Part shown: positions 52,408 through 61,022 of the stretch, piece after piece
How the letters are laid out: each line of letters starts with the position of its first letter
Numbering within the stretch: position 1 is the first letter of the stretch
Assembly (NCBI RefSeq): GCF_014199445.1
Contig: NZ_JACIJS010000005.1
Location: 275,926 to 339,925, forward strand
Reading direction: 5' to 3'
From: Rubricella aquisinus
GTDB lineage: Bacteria > Pseudomonadota > Alphaproteobacteria > Rhodobacterales > Rhodobacteraceae
Length of the DNA stretch: 64,000 nucleotides
Notes under the pieces: model-generated
Database searches by the model: none
What the model saw: only the letters and a program-made list of their open reading frames with translations
Told to the model about the DNA's origin: nothing
Program-made: the position numbers and the translations under genes

Positions 52408-53568
52408 ATGCAAATGCGAAATTCAATGCCGATCCCCCGTCACATCCGCGCCGCGCGCAATCCCGGCGCCAAGCTGTCATACTGGCAAGACGTTGTGAAA
52501 CCGGGACTTTTGGGCATGATGATCCTCGCCAGCATCGCCCTGTGCGGCATGGCGGCCAAAGCCCAAGAGGCTGATACAGCACCAGCCCTGCGCCCGGTGA
52601 GCCTGATGACGCTTGAGGCACAAGGCGGCGCGTTGGAACGGCAATTCTTCGGTAAGGTCGCGGCCCGTCAGACGGTCGATCTGGCGTTTCAGGTGGGCGG
52701 GCAAATCCAGCGGCTCGACGCGCCAAAGGGCGTTTATGTCGAGGAAGGGCAGCTTCTGGCGGAGCTGGATCTGGAACCCTTCCGCCGGGCTGTCACCCGC
52801 GCCGAATTGTCCCTTGAGCAGGCGGAGCGGACGGTCGCGCGGCTTGATACGCTGGCCGACCAAAATGTCGGCTCCCGCGTGCAGGCCGAGGACGCAGAGA
52901 CCCAAGCGGCCCTCGCCGAGGTGCAGTTGCGCGAAGCCCGCGACGCGCTGCGGGACGCAACCCTGCGCGCACCCTTTGACGGGTTGGTCGCGAACCGGTT
53001 GGTCGCCAATTTCAACACGGTCTCCCCCGGTCAGCCGATCCTGCGGCTTCATGATATGTCCGAGGTGTGGATCGAGATCGACATCCCCGAGCGCCTGTTC
53101 GATCTGATCGAGGATCCGCGCGCCGTGGGCTTTACCGCCACATTGTCCGACCGGAATGCCGATATTCCGGTGGAATTGCGCGAATTCACGGCTGAAACCA
53201 ATGGCGTCGGGCAAACCTACACGGTCTCTGTCGCGCTGCCCGACCGCGCGGACCTCAACCCGATCCCCGGCCAATCCGCCAGCGTTGTCGTGCGGGTTGA
53301 TCAGACGCTGCGCCCCGGTTTCGTCGTGCCTGCCTCTGCGGTGATGTTTGACGCGGATGCGCGGCCCTATGTCATGGTGTTCTCCCCCACTGGCGCGGAT
53401 GAGGGGCAAGTCGCCCGCGTGCCCGTGACCCTGTCGAGCGTGGATGGAACGACGCTCCAGATCGACGGCGATCTGCAAGCGGGGCAAGAAATCGTCCTGT
53501 CCGGTGGGCATCTCTTGCAGGATGGGCAATCCGTCCGCCGGTTCCTTGGCTTTAACGAGATCAACTGA
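52408..53568 (+). CDS. RND efflux periplasmic adaptor subunit (HlyD/AcrA family)
   Basis: A 386-residue membrane fusion protein. It has an N-terminal hydrophobic segment (about 35-50), then FFGKVAARQTVDLAFQVGGQ, a coiled-coil hairpin (about 110-165), and the lipoyl block ATLRAPFDGLVANRLV. It links the inner-membrane pump to an outer-membrane channel, which is not in the window. Several starts are possible (GTG 52402, ATG 52408, 52414, 52426); no clear ribosome site decides. The pump gene starts one base after its stop. Confidence 0.88.
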   Translation: MQMRNSMPIPRHIRAARNPGAKLSYWQDVVKPGLLGMMILASIALCGMAAKAQEADTAPALRPVSLMTLEAQGGALERQFFGKVAARQTVDLAFQVGGQIQRLDAPKGVYVEEGQLLAELDLEPFRRAVTRAELSLEQAERTVARLDTLADQNVGSRVQAEDAETQAALAEVQLREARDALRDATLRAPFDGLVANRLVANFNTVSPGQPILRLHDMSEVWIEIDIPERLFDLIEDPRAVGFTATLSDRNADIPVELREFTAETNGVGQTYTVSVALPDRADLNPIPGQSASVVVRVDQTLRPGFVVPASAVMFDADARPYVMVFSPTGADEGQVARVPVTLSSVDGTTLQIDGDLQAGQEIVLSGGHLLQDGQSVRRFLGFNEIN

Positions 53569-53569
53569 C

Positions 53570-56500
53570 ATGGATATCGCGCGCACCGCTATCGTAAAGC
53601 CGCTCTATACATGGCTCCTGATCGCCTTTTGTGTGTTCGGGGGGCTGTGGGGGTTTTCCTCCGTCGGGCGGCTCGAAGATCCGGCCTTCACCATCAAGGC
53701 CGCTGTTGTCATCACGCCCTATCCCGGCGCCACGGCGGAGGAGGTCGCAACCGAAGTGACCGAGCCGTTGGAATCCGCCATTCAACAGATGGGACAGATC
53801 GACCGGATCACCTCCCGAAATCAGGCGGGCCTGTCGCAGATCACAGTGGAAATGAAGCCGACCTATGACGGCACCGAACTTCCGCAAATCTGGGACGAAT
53901 TGCGCAACAAGGTCGGCGACGCGGCCGGAAACCTGCCCGCTGGCGCGCGCCCGCCCATCGTGAACGACGCGTTTGGCGATGTGTTCGGTATCCTCTATGC
54001 GGTCGAGACACCCGGCTATTCGGACGCGCAAATCCACGAGATCGCCAATTTCCTGCGCCGCGAGCTTTTGGCCGTGGATGGTGTCGCGGATGTGGAATTG
54101 CAGGGCCTGCCCGAGGAGGCGATTTTCGTCGAACCTTCGTCCGAGCAGACCGCGAATTTCGGCGTGCCGCCCGGCGCGATCATCGGGGCGATCAACGCCA
54201 GCGATCAGGTGCAGGATGCAGGATCGACGGAAAGTGCGGGCCGCTCCATCCAGCTTGATGCGCCGCAGGGCTATGACAGTGTGAGCCGCATCTCCAGCCT
54301 GACACTCGGTGTCGGTGGGGAGATCATCAACCTCACCGATCTGGCGGAAGTCTACCGCACCCGCGTTGACGATCCCGACCAGATCATCCGCTTTGACGGG
54401 GTGGAGGCGTTTACCCTTGGCGTTGCGGGCCTGAGTTCGGAAAACATCGTGGATGTGGGCCGCGCGGTGGACGCGAAACTGGCCGAATTGCAAACCGAAA
54501 TCCCCTTCGGCGTGACGCTCCATTCGATTTATGAACAGCACACCGTGGTGGATGAGGCGAGCAATTCGTTCCTCATCAGCCTCGCGATGTCCGTCAGCAT
54601 CGTGATCATCGTGCTTGCCGTTGCGATGGGCTGGCGCGCGGCGGCGGTGGTGGGGATCACCCTGTTGCTGACCGTGATCTCCACCTTCTTTTTCATGTCG
54701 ATCTTCAACATCGAGATGGAGCGGATTTCGCTGGGCGCGCTCATCATCGCGATGGGGATGCTGGTGGATAACGCCATCGTGGTGGCCGAAGGCATGCAGG
54801 TCGAAATGCGCAAAGGGCGCAAGGCGCATGAGGCCGCAAAAGAGGTCGCGTCAAAGACCCAAATCCCGCTTCTGGGGGCCACGATCATCGGGATCATGGC
54901 CTTTGCCGGGATCGGATTGTCGCCAGATGCGACGGGTGAATTCCTGTTCTCCCTCTTTGCGGTGATCGGCATCTCGCTAATGCTCAGCTGGGTGCTGGCC
55001 GTCACGGTCACGCCGCTTCTCGCGCATTACCTGTTCCGTGTGGGCGGGCTGGCCGATGGGGAGGACGCCTATGGCGGCATCATCTTCCGGGGCTATGCCG
55101 CGACCCTGCGCGGTGCGCTTCGGGTGCGCTGGCTGGTGATCCTCGCCCTGATCGGGATCACGGCGGCCTGTTTCGTGGCATTTGGTCAGGTGAAGCAGCA
55201 ATTCTTCCCCAACTCGAACACGCCGATTTTCTATCTTAATTATAAGCTCGCGCAGGGCAGCACGATCCATCAAACCTCTGACGGGTTGGCCCAGATCGAG
55301 GATTGGCTGCTGGAGCGCGACGATGTGGTCAGCGTCACCACCACCGTGGGTCAGGGGATCAGCCGCTATATGCTGCCCTATGAGCCGGGCCGGCCTGATC
55401 CGTCCTATGGGCAGCTTTTGATCCGCACCCAAACGATCGAGGAAATTCCGCCCCTGAAGGATGATCTTCAGGCGTTCATCGACCGCTCCGATCCGACGGC
55501 GGAAATCCGGCTGGAGCGGATCATCTTTGGCCCCGGCGGTGGCGCGGATGTGGAGGCCCGCTTCAGCGGGAAAGACCCCGATGTGCTGCGCCATCTTGCG
55601 GAGCAGGCAGAGGCGATCTTCCGCGAAAACGACCGGTTGTTGCACACGATCCGCGACAATTGGCGGGAGCGGGAGCCGGTGATCCGGCCGATCTATGCCA
55701 CCGACCGCGCACAAGCCCTTGGCGTGGACCGGGACGATGTGGCCAGCACGCTGCTGATCGCCACGGATGGTCTGCGCGCGGGGCAGTTTCAGGAGCGCGA
55801 CCGGATCATCCCGATCTATGTCCGCGCGCCAGAGGCGGAGCGCGCAAATCCCGGCTATCTCTTGGATCAGATCGTCTGGTCCGATGCCGCGCAGGATTAC
55901 GTCCCGCTCGCGCAGGTAATCGACGGGTTCGAGATTGAGGTCTCCGACACGCTCTTGCACCGGCGCAACCGTCTGCCCACGATCACGGTGCAGGGCAACA
56001 CGGTGGATGGCGTGACCCCCGCCACCGCCTTTGCTGAAGTGCGCCCGCTGATCGAAGCGATTGACCTGCCGGTGGGCTATGCGCTCGAATGGGGTGGGGA
56101 ATATGAAAACTCCACGCAGGCACAGGAATCGCTGGGTCAGCAATTGCCTCTAAGCCTGTTGGTGATGGTCCTGATCTCCATCCTTTTGTTCGGCGCGCTG
56201 CGTCAGCCATTGGTGATCTGGCTTCTGGTGCCGATGTCGGTGAATGGGGTGGCGGTGGGCCTGCTGGCGACCGGCCTGCCGTTCAGCTTCACCGCGCTTT
56301 TGGGCCTGTTGAGCCTGTCGGGGATGTTGATCAAGAACGGTATCGTGCTGGTGGAGGAGATTGATTTGCAGCGCGCCACCGGCCTGCCTCAGACAGAAGC
56401 GATCGTGACCGCGTCTGTCTCTCGTCTCCGGCCTGTGGTGCTCGCTGCGGGCACGACGATCCTTGGCATGATCCCACTGCTGACGGACGCGTTCTTTGCC

Positions 56501-56620
56501 TCCATGGCGGTGACGATCATGGGCGGCTTGGCCTTCGCGTCTGTCCTGACCCTGCTCGCCGCACCAGTGTTCTATCACACGCTGTTCCGCAAGGGACGGC
56601 GTGAGGAGCGGATGGCCTGA
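53570..56620 (+). CDS. RND efflux permease (AcrB/HAE-like)
   Basis: A 1016-residue proton-driven exporter with the twelve-helix RND layout and two large periplasmic loops. The start MDIARTAIVKPLYTWLLIAF, the first loop ITPYPGATAEEVATEVTEPLE, and the TM4 motif AMGMLVDNAIVVAEGM with its proton-relay aspartate are clear. The repeated C-terminal half shows LLSLSGMLIKNGIVLVEE. The substrate class (drugs, bile salts, solvents) cannot be told. It is the last gene of the TetR-controlled pair and meets a convergent hairpin. Confidence 0.94.
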   Translation: MDIARTAIVKPLYTWLLIAFCVFGGLWGFSSVGRLEDPAFTIKAAVVITPYPGATAEEVATEVTEPLESAIQQMGQIDRITSRNQAGLSQITVEMKPTYDGTELPQIWDELRNKVGDAAGNLPAGARPPIVNDAFGDVFGILYAVETPGYSDAQIHEIANFLRRELLAVDGVADVELQGLPEEAIFVEPSSEQTANFGVPPGAIIGAINASDQVQDAGSTESAGRSIQLDAPQGYDSVSRISSLTLGVGGEIINLTDLAEVYRTRVDDPDQIIRFDGVEAFTLGVAGLSSENIVDVGRAVDAKLAELQTEIPFGVTLHSIYEQHTVVDEASNSFLISLAMSVSIVIIVLAVAMGWRAAAVVGITLLLTVISTFFFMSIFNIEMERISLGALIIAMGMLVDNAIVVAEGMQVEMRKGRKAHEAAKEVASKTQIPLLGATIIGIMAFAGIGLSPDATGEFLFSLFAVIGISLMLSWVLAVTVTPLLAHYLFRVGGLADGEDAYGGIIFRGYAATLRGALRVRWLVILALIGITAACFVAFGQVKQQFFPNSNTPIFYLNYKLAQGSTIHQTSDGLAQIEDWLLERDDVVSVTTTVGQGISRYMLPYEPGRPDPSYGQLLIRTQTIEEIPPLKDDLQAFIDRSDPTAEIRLERIIFGPGGGADVEARFSGKDPDVLRHLAEQAEAIFRENDRLLHTIRDNWREREPVIRPIYATDRAQALGVDRDDVASTLLIATDGLRAGQFQERDRIIPIYVRAPEAERANPGYLLDQIVWSDAAQDYVPLAQVIDGFEIEVSDTLLHRRNRLPTITVQGNTVDGVTPATAFAEVRPLIEAIDLPVGYALEWGGEYENSTQAQESLGQQLPLSLLVMVLISILLFGALRQPLVIWLLVPMSVNGVAVGLLATGLPFSFTALLGLLSLSGMLIKNGIVLVEEIDLQRATGLPQTEAIVTASVSRLRPVVLAAGTTILGMIPLLTDAFFASMAVTIMGGLAFASVLTLLAAPVFYHTLFRKGRREERMA

Positions 56621-56625
56621 TCCCG

Positions 56626-56647
56626 GCCCGGCCCATCAGGGTCGGGC
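56626..56647. terminator. Hairpin between convergent pump and methyltransferase genes
   Basis: GCCCGGCCC (56626-56634) and GGGTCGGGC (56639-56647) form a 9-bp stem with one G-U pair and an ATCA loop. It fills the 26-base gap between two convergent stops and probably serves both. Confidence 0.5.
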
Positions 56648-57777
56648 TATGCTTTGCGCAACACCAAGAACAGCTTGTCGATATCGAGCGCGGGCACCCA
56701 GCAATCGACCATATAGCGGTCAAGCACCTCAAACCGGGTTTGCATATAAGCGATCTTATCCTCGATATCCCCGTCATCCCCCGGCAGCCCCCGGCCCGGC
56801 CCGTTGATGTTGTGGCTTTCAAAGATCAGCAGCCCACCGGGTGCCAAAAGGCGCGCGATCTTGTCGATATAGGCGTGAAAATCGATCGAAAGCCGGGTGT
56901 CGATGGTCGCGTGGTTCGAGAGGGACACGACCACGTCATACTGGCCTGCGGGGCTGTCGAAGAACTGGAAATCATCCACAATCGTACGCAGGTTATTTAA
57001 GGACAACGCAGATTTCACCTCATCCGCGACCCGCACAAGAAACGGGTTCAGCTCGATCATGTCGACCTGTGCGGCCCGTTGCGCCATTTTCGCGGCAAGG
57101 AAACCGGCATTGCCGCCGATATCCAGCACCCTGCTGTCTGAGGTCAGATAACGGTCTAGCTGATAGGCTTCGTACCGCTCCTCGCTCGGTTTGACGCCGC
57201 GAATGCCCAACGCTGCCGACCCCTGATAGAAATACCCGCCGCAATAGCTCGTCGGCCAATGGCGGCGCTGGAGAAACTGTTGATGCACCAGCCGCGCAAA
57301 CACCGCCGCGTGAACGTCATCGACAAACCGCTGATAAACCGCATCCGTGATCAGCAGAAAACGGGCATAAAACGGCCAGCGCGGGCGCAGGCCACGACGG
57401 CGGAAACAACTGACAAGGCTGCTTTCCAGAAGCGACCGGCCCGGATCAGCCGTTTGCGCCGCGAGCCCACGCAGAAACGCCTGCGCCTCCGCCCGGTCGG
57501 GTGTGGCCACGCCTGCGATCTGCAAACGCGCCAGATCGGCCTGAGCCGCGCGCACCGCTTCATCTTCAAGCGGCAGCAAGAAATCCAGAAATCCCGGCTG
57601 AAGGAACAGATCGTCTTCGAAACTGCGCCATGCGGAGCCGAGTTCATTCGCCAGCGCGGGTTTTTGCGTCACCTCACGACAAAACGCCAGCAAGCGCGTG
57701 TCCCGCGCGCAGAGGGCCGCCTCCGGCCAAGAGGCAAAAGCGCGCAGGATATGATCCGCGCATTGGGTGATCACCAT
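56647..57777 (-). CDS. Class I SAM-dependent methyltransferase
   Basis: A 376-residue protein. The first 200 residues are helical and not recognised. A Rossmann methyltransferase domain follows: motif I VLDIGGNAGFLAAKMA, acid at the end of strand 2 in VDMIELNPFL, and motif LLAPGGLLIFESHNI. The substrate is unknown; the long N-terminal region and the wording of the fold resemble methyltransferases tied to sugar or surface-polymer genes, but no such genes are nearby. AAGGAT lies eight bases before ATG 57777. Confidence 0.82.
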   Translation of the reverse strand: MVITQCADHILRAFASWPEAALCARDTRLLAFCREVTQKPALANELGSAWRSFEDDLFLQPGFLDFLLPLEDEAVRAAQADLARLQIAGVATPDRAEAQAFLRGLAAQTADPGRSLLESSLVSCFRRRGLRPRWPFYARFLLITDAVYQRFVDDVHAAVFARLVHQQFLQRRHWPTSYCGGYFYQGSAALGIRGVKPSEERYEAYQLDRYLTSDSRVLDIGGNAGFLAAKMAQRAAQVDMIELNPFLVRVADEVKSALSLNNLRTIVDDFQFFDSPAGQYDVVVSLSNHATIDTRLSIDFHAYIDKIARLLAPGGLLIFESHNINGPGRGLPGDDGDIEDKIAYMQTRFEVLDRYMVDCWVPALDIDKLFLVLRKA

Positions 57778-57963
57778 GTCGCATCCTTTGGCTGGTCGCC
57801 GGTCAAGGCGAGTATGAGCGGATCGCGCGCAGGGCAAAAGCCCCAATCGACAGCAGTGGCCAATTGCGGAGCGAACCCTACTCCATACGCCCGCAGTCTC
57901 GTAATGACATGGCCGCGATTGCGACATAGGGTACGGCACGCATATTGAGGAACGTGCCGTCGC

Positions 57964-58506
57964 ATGACCACACCCGACGACATATCTGACCTGATCGCGC
58001 GCTGCGCGTTGCGCGACCGATCCGCGTTTGAAGACCTGTATACGGCGACCAGCGCGAAACTCTTTGCCGTTATCCTGCGTATCTTGAAAGATCGGGGGGA
58101 GGCTGAGGACAGTATGCAGGAGGTTTACGTCAAAATCTGGCACCGCGCCGATAGCTTTGCGGCATCGCAATACAGCCCGATCTCGTGGCTGGTCGCGATC
58201 GCGCGCAATCACGCCATTGACCGTCTGCGGCAGCGCAAACCGGCGGCGGACGATATCGACACGCAATATGACCTTGCCGACAGTACACCGGGACCGGAAC
58301 GGCAGAGCATTGCGCGCTCCGAACAGCAGCGGGTGCTTGCTTGCCTTGATGAGTTGGACGCCGAGAAGTCCGCAGCCGTGCGCGGGGCCTATCTCAATGG
58401 CGACAGCTATCAGGAGTTGGCGACGCGCCATGATGTGCCGCTCAACACGATGCGCACATGGTTGCGCCGCGCCCTCCTGAGCCTGAAGGAGTGTATGGCC
58501 CGATGA
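57964..58506 (+). CDS. ECF sigma factor (SigK-like)
   Basis: A 180-residue group 4 sigma factor. Region 2 holds DRGEAEDSMQEVYVKIWHRAD and ISWLVAIARNHAIDRLRQRK; region 4 holds SYQELATRHDVPLNTMRTWLRRALLSLKE. It is coupled by ATGA to an RskA-type anti-sigma gene. In mycobacteria SigK-RskA controls fasciclin proteins (MPT70/83), and a fasciclin gene also follows here, so this pair most likely controls the downstream genes. Confidence 0.92.
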   Translation: MTTPDDISDLIARCALRDRSAFEDLYTATSAKLFAVILRILKDRGEAEDSMQEVYVKIWHRADSFAASQYSPISWLVAIARNHAIDRLRQRKPAADDIDTQYDLADSTPGPERQSIARSEQQRVLACLDELDAEKSAAVRGAYLNGDSYQELATRHDVPLNTMRTWLRRALLSLKECMAR

Positions 58507-59168
58507 CCCAAGATGAGAAGGATGAGGAAATCGGCGCAGCTGAATATGTGCTTGGCGTGTTGAGCGCGGAGGAGCGCGCCACGTTCGAAGCCCGCCTTGC
58601 GACCGATCCTGCCCTGCGCGCGGAGGTGCGGGACTGGACAGAGCGTCTGACCCCGCTTGCCGAAACCCTGCCTGATGAGCCCGTGCCGCCGCGTGTGTAC
58701 CGCCAGCTTGAACAGCGCCTCTTTCCCGCGCCGACACCCCTATTAGGGCGGCTCGGGTTCTGGCGCATGGTGAGCTTTGGCGCGGTCGCGGCCGCCGCCA
58801 TTCTGGCCGTTATCGCGTTCACCGATCCTGCCCCGACCAACCCTGCCCCGACGCTCGTTGCGCAAATCAGCGGCGAGGCGGGCGTGACGGTTGCCGCCCT
58901 CTACGATCCGCAGGAAGGGGCCTTACGCGTTAATCGTTTGTCTGGTGCTGCGGCCGATGGTCGGGCGCTTGAATTGTGGCTGATCGTGGGGGATGCGCCG
59001 CCACGGTCACTGGGCCTGCTTCCGACGGATTCGCAAGGCACACTGACCCTCACCATTGTTGCTCTGACCGAAGGTATCCTCGCGATCAGCGATGAGCCGG
59101 CGGGCGGCTCCCCCACCGGGGCGCCCACAGGCCAAGTGCTTGCCGTGGGTGCATTATCCGAGGTCTGA
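58503..59168 (+). CDS. RskA-family anti-sigma factor
   Basis: A 221-residue membrane protein. Residues 1-86 are the cytoplasmic sigma-binding part (EEIGAAEYVLGVLSAEERATFEARL), one membrane helix spans about 88-106, and the rest is the periplasmic RskA domain (ALELWLIVGDAPPRSLGLLP). No zinc-binding HxxxCxxC is seen. It should hold the sigma factor inactive until a periplasmic signal, perhaps oxidation, triggers its proteolysis. Start at 58503 overlaps the sigma stop. Confidence 0.9.
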   Translation: MTQDEKDEEIGAAEYVLGVLSAEERATFEARLATDPALRAEVRDWTERLTPLAETLPDEPVPPRVYRQLEQRLFPAPTPLLGRLGFWRMVSFGAVAAAAILAVIAFTDPAPTNPAPTLVAQISGEAGVTVAALYDPQEGALRVNRLSGAAADGRALELWLIVGDAPPRSLGLLPTDSQGTLTLTIVALTEGILAISDEPAGGSPTGAPTGQVLAVGALSEV

Positions 59169-59187
59169 AATTTTTTTTCGGTCTCGC

Positions 59188-59214
59188 TGAAACTTATCCA
59201 GCACCCCTCCCGTA
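59188..59214 (+). promoter_or_regulatory. Candidate ECF-type promoter before the fasciclin gene
   Basis: TGAAAC (59188-59193) and CGTA (59211-59214) are separated by 17 bases and lie 44 bases before the start codon. The GAAAC / CGT pair is common for ECF sigma targets. The sigma gene's own upstream region lacks a clearly matching copy, so support is limited. Confidence 0.4.
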
Positions 59215-59257
59215 GCTTCTCATGTCCCAACCAACAGGACCAATGAGGAGAAACGAC

Positions 59258-59830
59258 ATGACCTTTACGAAATTTGCCACCGCAGCCGTGACCGCACTTG
59301 CCATGACCGGAGGCGCACTGGCCGCCAGCCATTCCGAGACAGACAACCCGATGGTCGGCGGTGCAGCGATGTTCGCCACCAAAAACATCGTTGAGAACGC
59401 TTTGAACTCCGCCGATCACACCACGCTTGTCGCCGCCGTTCAGGCCGCAGGCCTCGTGGACACGCTGATGGGTGAAGGCCCCTTCACAGTATTCGCCCCA
59501 ACCAACGCAGCATTTGACCGTCTGCCCGCAGGCACCGTGGAGATGCTCCTGAAGCCAGAGAACAAGCCACAACTGACCAAAATCCTGACCTGCCATGTGG
59601 TCGCCGCAAACGCCATGTCAGACGCAATCATGGGCATGATTGACGATGATGGCGGTGCCCATCCTGTGCCAACCGTCGGCGGCTGCACGCTGACCGCTGA
59701 ATACACGCCGGACGGTCAGGTTTGGCTGAAAGATGAGCAGGGCAACTATGCCACGGTGACCATCGCGGACGTCAAGCAATCCAATGGTGTCATTCATGTG
59801 ATCGATCGTGTGTTGCTGCCCGCGAACTAA
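59258..59830 (+). CDS. Secreted fasciclin domain protein
   Basis: A 190-residue exported protein with a signal peptide ending near ALAAS (about residue 23) and a single FAS1 domain: LVAAVQAAGLVDTLMGEGPFTVFAP, LTKILTCHVV and the closing GVIHVIDRVLLP. Two cysteines (LTC and GGC) may form a disulfide. FAS1 domains mediate adhesion or envelope contacts. GAGGAGA lies six bases before ATG 59258. Its position after the sigma/anti-sigma pair suggests it is a main target. Confidence 0.92.
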   Translation: MTFTKFATAAVTALAMTGGALAASHSETDNPMVGGAAMFATKNIVENALNSADHTTLVAAVQAAGLVDTLMGEGPFTVFAPTNAAFDRLPAGTVEMLLKPENKPQLTKILTCHVVAANAMSDAIMGMIDDDGGAHPVPTVGGCTLTAEYTPDGQVWLKDEQGNYATVTIADVKQSNGVIHVIDRVLLPAN

Positions 59831-59852
59831 TCCCTAGCTTGAGGGGAGAGCC

Positions 59853-59897
59853 GATGTGTGGCCCGCACTGGGGGGTCGCGGGCCACACATCACTTTT
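59853..59897 (+). terminator. 14-bp hairpin between fasciclin and msrB genes
   Basis: GATGTGTGGCCCGC (59853-59866) and GCGGGCCACACATC (59878-59891) are perfect complements with an 11-base loop, followed by ACTTTT. It may end most fasciclin transcripts, lowering msrB expression relative to fasciclin; the msrB start is only 22 bases on. Confidence 0.75.
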
Positions 59898-59918
59898 GTC
59901 GATTTGAAAGGACACAAC

Positions 59919-60392
59919 ATGAACCGCCGCCATTTTCTGACTGCTTCTGCGAGCCTTGCCGCCTTGGGAGCCCTGACGATGAAGGGGGCTGCTTCCGAGG
60001 GTAATTTCGAATTCACCCTGACGGAGGCCGAATGGCGGGCGCGTCTTTCGCCCGAAGCCTACCGCGTGTTGCGGCAAGAGGCGACGGAGCGGCCCTTTAC
60101 CAGCCCGCTCAACGATGAAAAGCGCGCAGGCTCGTTCAATTGCGCGGGCTGCGCATTGCCGCTCTATTCGTCGGAGGCGAAATATGACAGCGGCACCGGC
60201 TGGCCGAGCTTCTGGGCTGCCAAGGAGGACGCGGTGCGCACCCGCGAGGACCGTAAATTCTTCATGGTGCGGACGGAGGTGCATTGCCGCCGCTGCGGTG
60301 GGCATCTGGGCCATGTCTTCGACGACGGCCCTGCCCCGACGGGAAAGCGCCATTGCATCAACGGCGTGTCGCTGAATTTTGTGGAAGCCTGA
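59919..60392 (+). CDS. msrB: Tat-exported peptide-methionine (R)-S-oxide reductase
   Basis: A 157-residue MsrB that repairs methionine-R-sulfoxide in proteins. A twin-arginine signal is visible (NRRHFLTASASLAALGAL), so the enzyme is exported folded and metal-loaded. Zinc ligands Cys75, Cys78, Cys123 and Cys126 (CAGC and CRRC) and the catalytic Cys146 in KRHCINGVS are present. GAAAGGA lies eight bases before the ATG. It follows the fasciclin gene and fits an envelope oxidative-stress regulon under the ECF sigma factor. Confidence 0.94.
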   Translation: MNRRHFLTASASLAALGALTMKGAASEGNFEFTLTEAEWRARLSPEAYRVLRQEATERPFTSPLNDEKRAGSFNCAGCALPLYSSEAKYDSGTGWPSFWAAKEDAVRTREDRKFFMVRTEVHCRRCGGHLGHVFDDGPAPTGKRHCINGVSLNFVEA

Positions 60393-60400
60393 CCAACAAA

Positions 60401-60424
60401 GCGCCCGGCCTCATCGCCGGGCGC
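60401..60424. terminator. Hairpin between convergent msrB and acetyltransferase genes
   Basis: GCGCCCGGC (60401-60409) and GCCGGGCGC (60416-60424) form a perfect 9-bp stem with a 6-base loop. On the minus strand it is followed by TTTGTT; the plus strand has ATTGCTATT. It probably serves both genes. Confidence 0.7.
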
Positions 60425-60428
60425 ATTG

Positions 60429-61013
60429 CTATTGAGCGTCCGTGCGCCCGCGCCGGTCATTGCGCAACTGGGCATACAGCACATGGTTGCGCCAGCGCCC
60501 CGCGATTTGCAGATAGCTTTGCGCAACCCCCTCATATTTGAAGCCACAGCGTTCCAGCAGCGCGCGGGAGGCCGCGTTTTCCGGCAGGCAGGCAGCCTCG
60601 ATCCGGCTAAGGTCCATCCGGTGAAAGGCGTGATCGACAAGCGCTGACAGCGCCTCCGTCATCAGGCCCTGCCGCGCGTGCTCCTCGGTAATCCAATAGC
60701 CGACGGTGCCCATCTGGGCAGGCCCGCGGCGGATATTGTCGAGCGTGATCGCCCCGATCACCCGCCCGTCATGGCGCAGCATCATCAACGGGAGCGCGCG
60801 ACCATCCCGGATCGACCGTTTCGCCCAGGCAACCCGGTTGCGAAACGCGTTCTTCGTCAGATGATCCGTGGCCCAGACCGGCTCCCACGGTTCGATAAAG
60901 GCGCGGTTGTCTTTTCGCGCCCGCGCCCAATCCAGATGATCGGCCATGATCGGTGGGCGCAGCAGCATCCGCGCTGTTCTGATCTCGACCGTGGCGCGCG
61001 CTGCTTTGAGCAT
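60429..61013 (-). CDS. RimJ/RimL-type GNAT N-acetyltransferase
   Basis: A 194-residue acetyltransferase. The start VEIRTARMLLRPP, IGAITLDNIRRG, and the acetyl-CoA/GNAT block GYWITEEHARQGLMTEAL followed by AACLPENAASRALLERCGF are typical of enzymes that acetylate ribosomal protein N-termini (RimJ). It is the last gene of the operon thrC - M16 peptidase - acetyltransferase, with a 9-base gap. The actual target is not known. Confidence 0.9.
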   Translation of the reverse strand: MLKAARATVEIRTARMLLRPPIMADHLDWARARKDNRAFIEPWEPVWATDHLTKNAFRNRVAWAKRSIRDGRALPLMMLRHDGRVIGAITLDNIRRGPAQMGTVGYWITEEHARQGLMTEALSALVDHAFHRMDLSRIEAACLPENAASRALLERCGFKYEGVAQSYLQIAGRWRNHVLYAQLRNDRRGRTDAQ

Positions 61014-61022
61014 GAACCGCCC

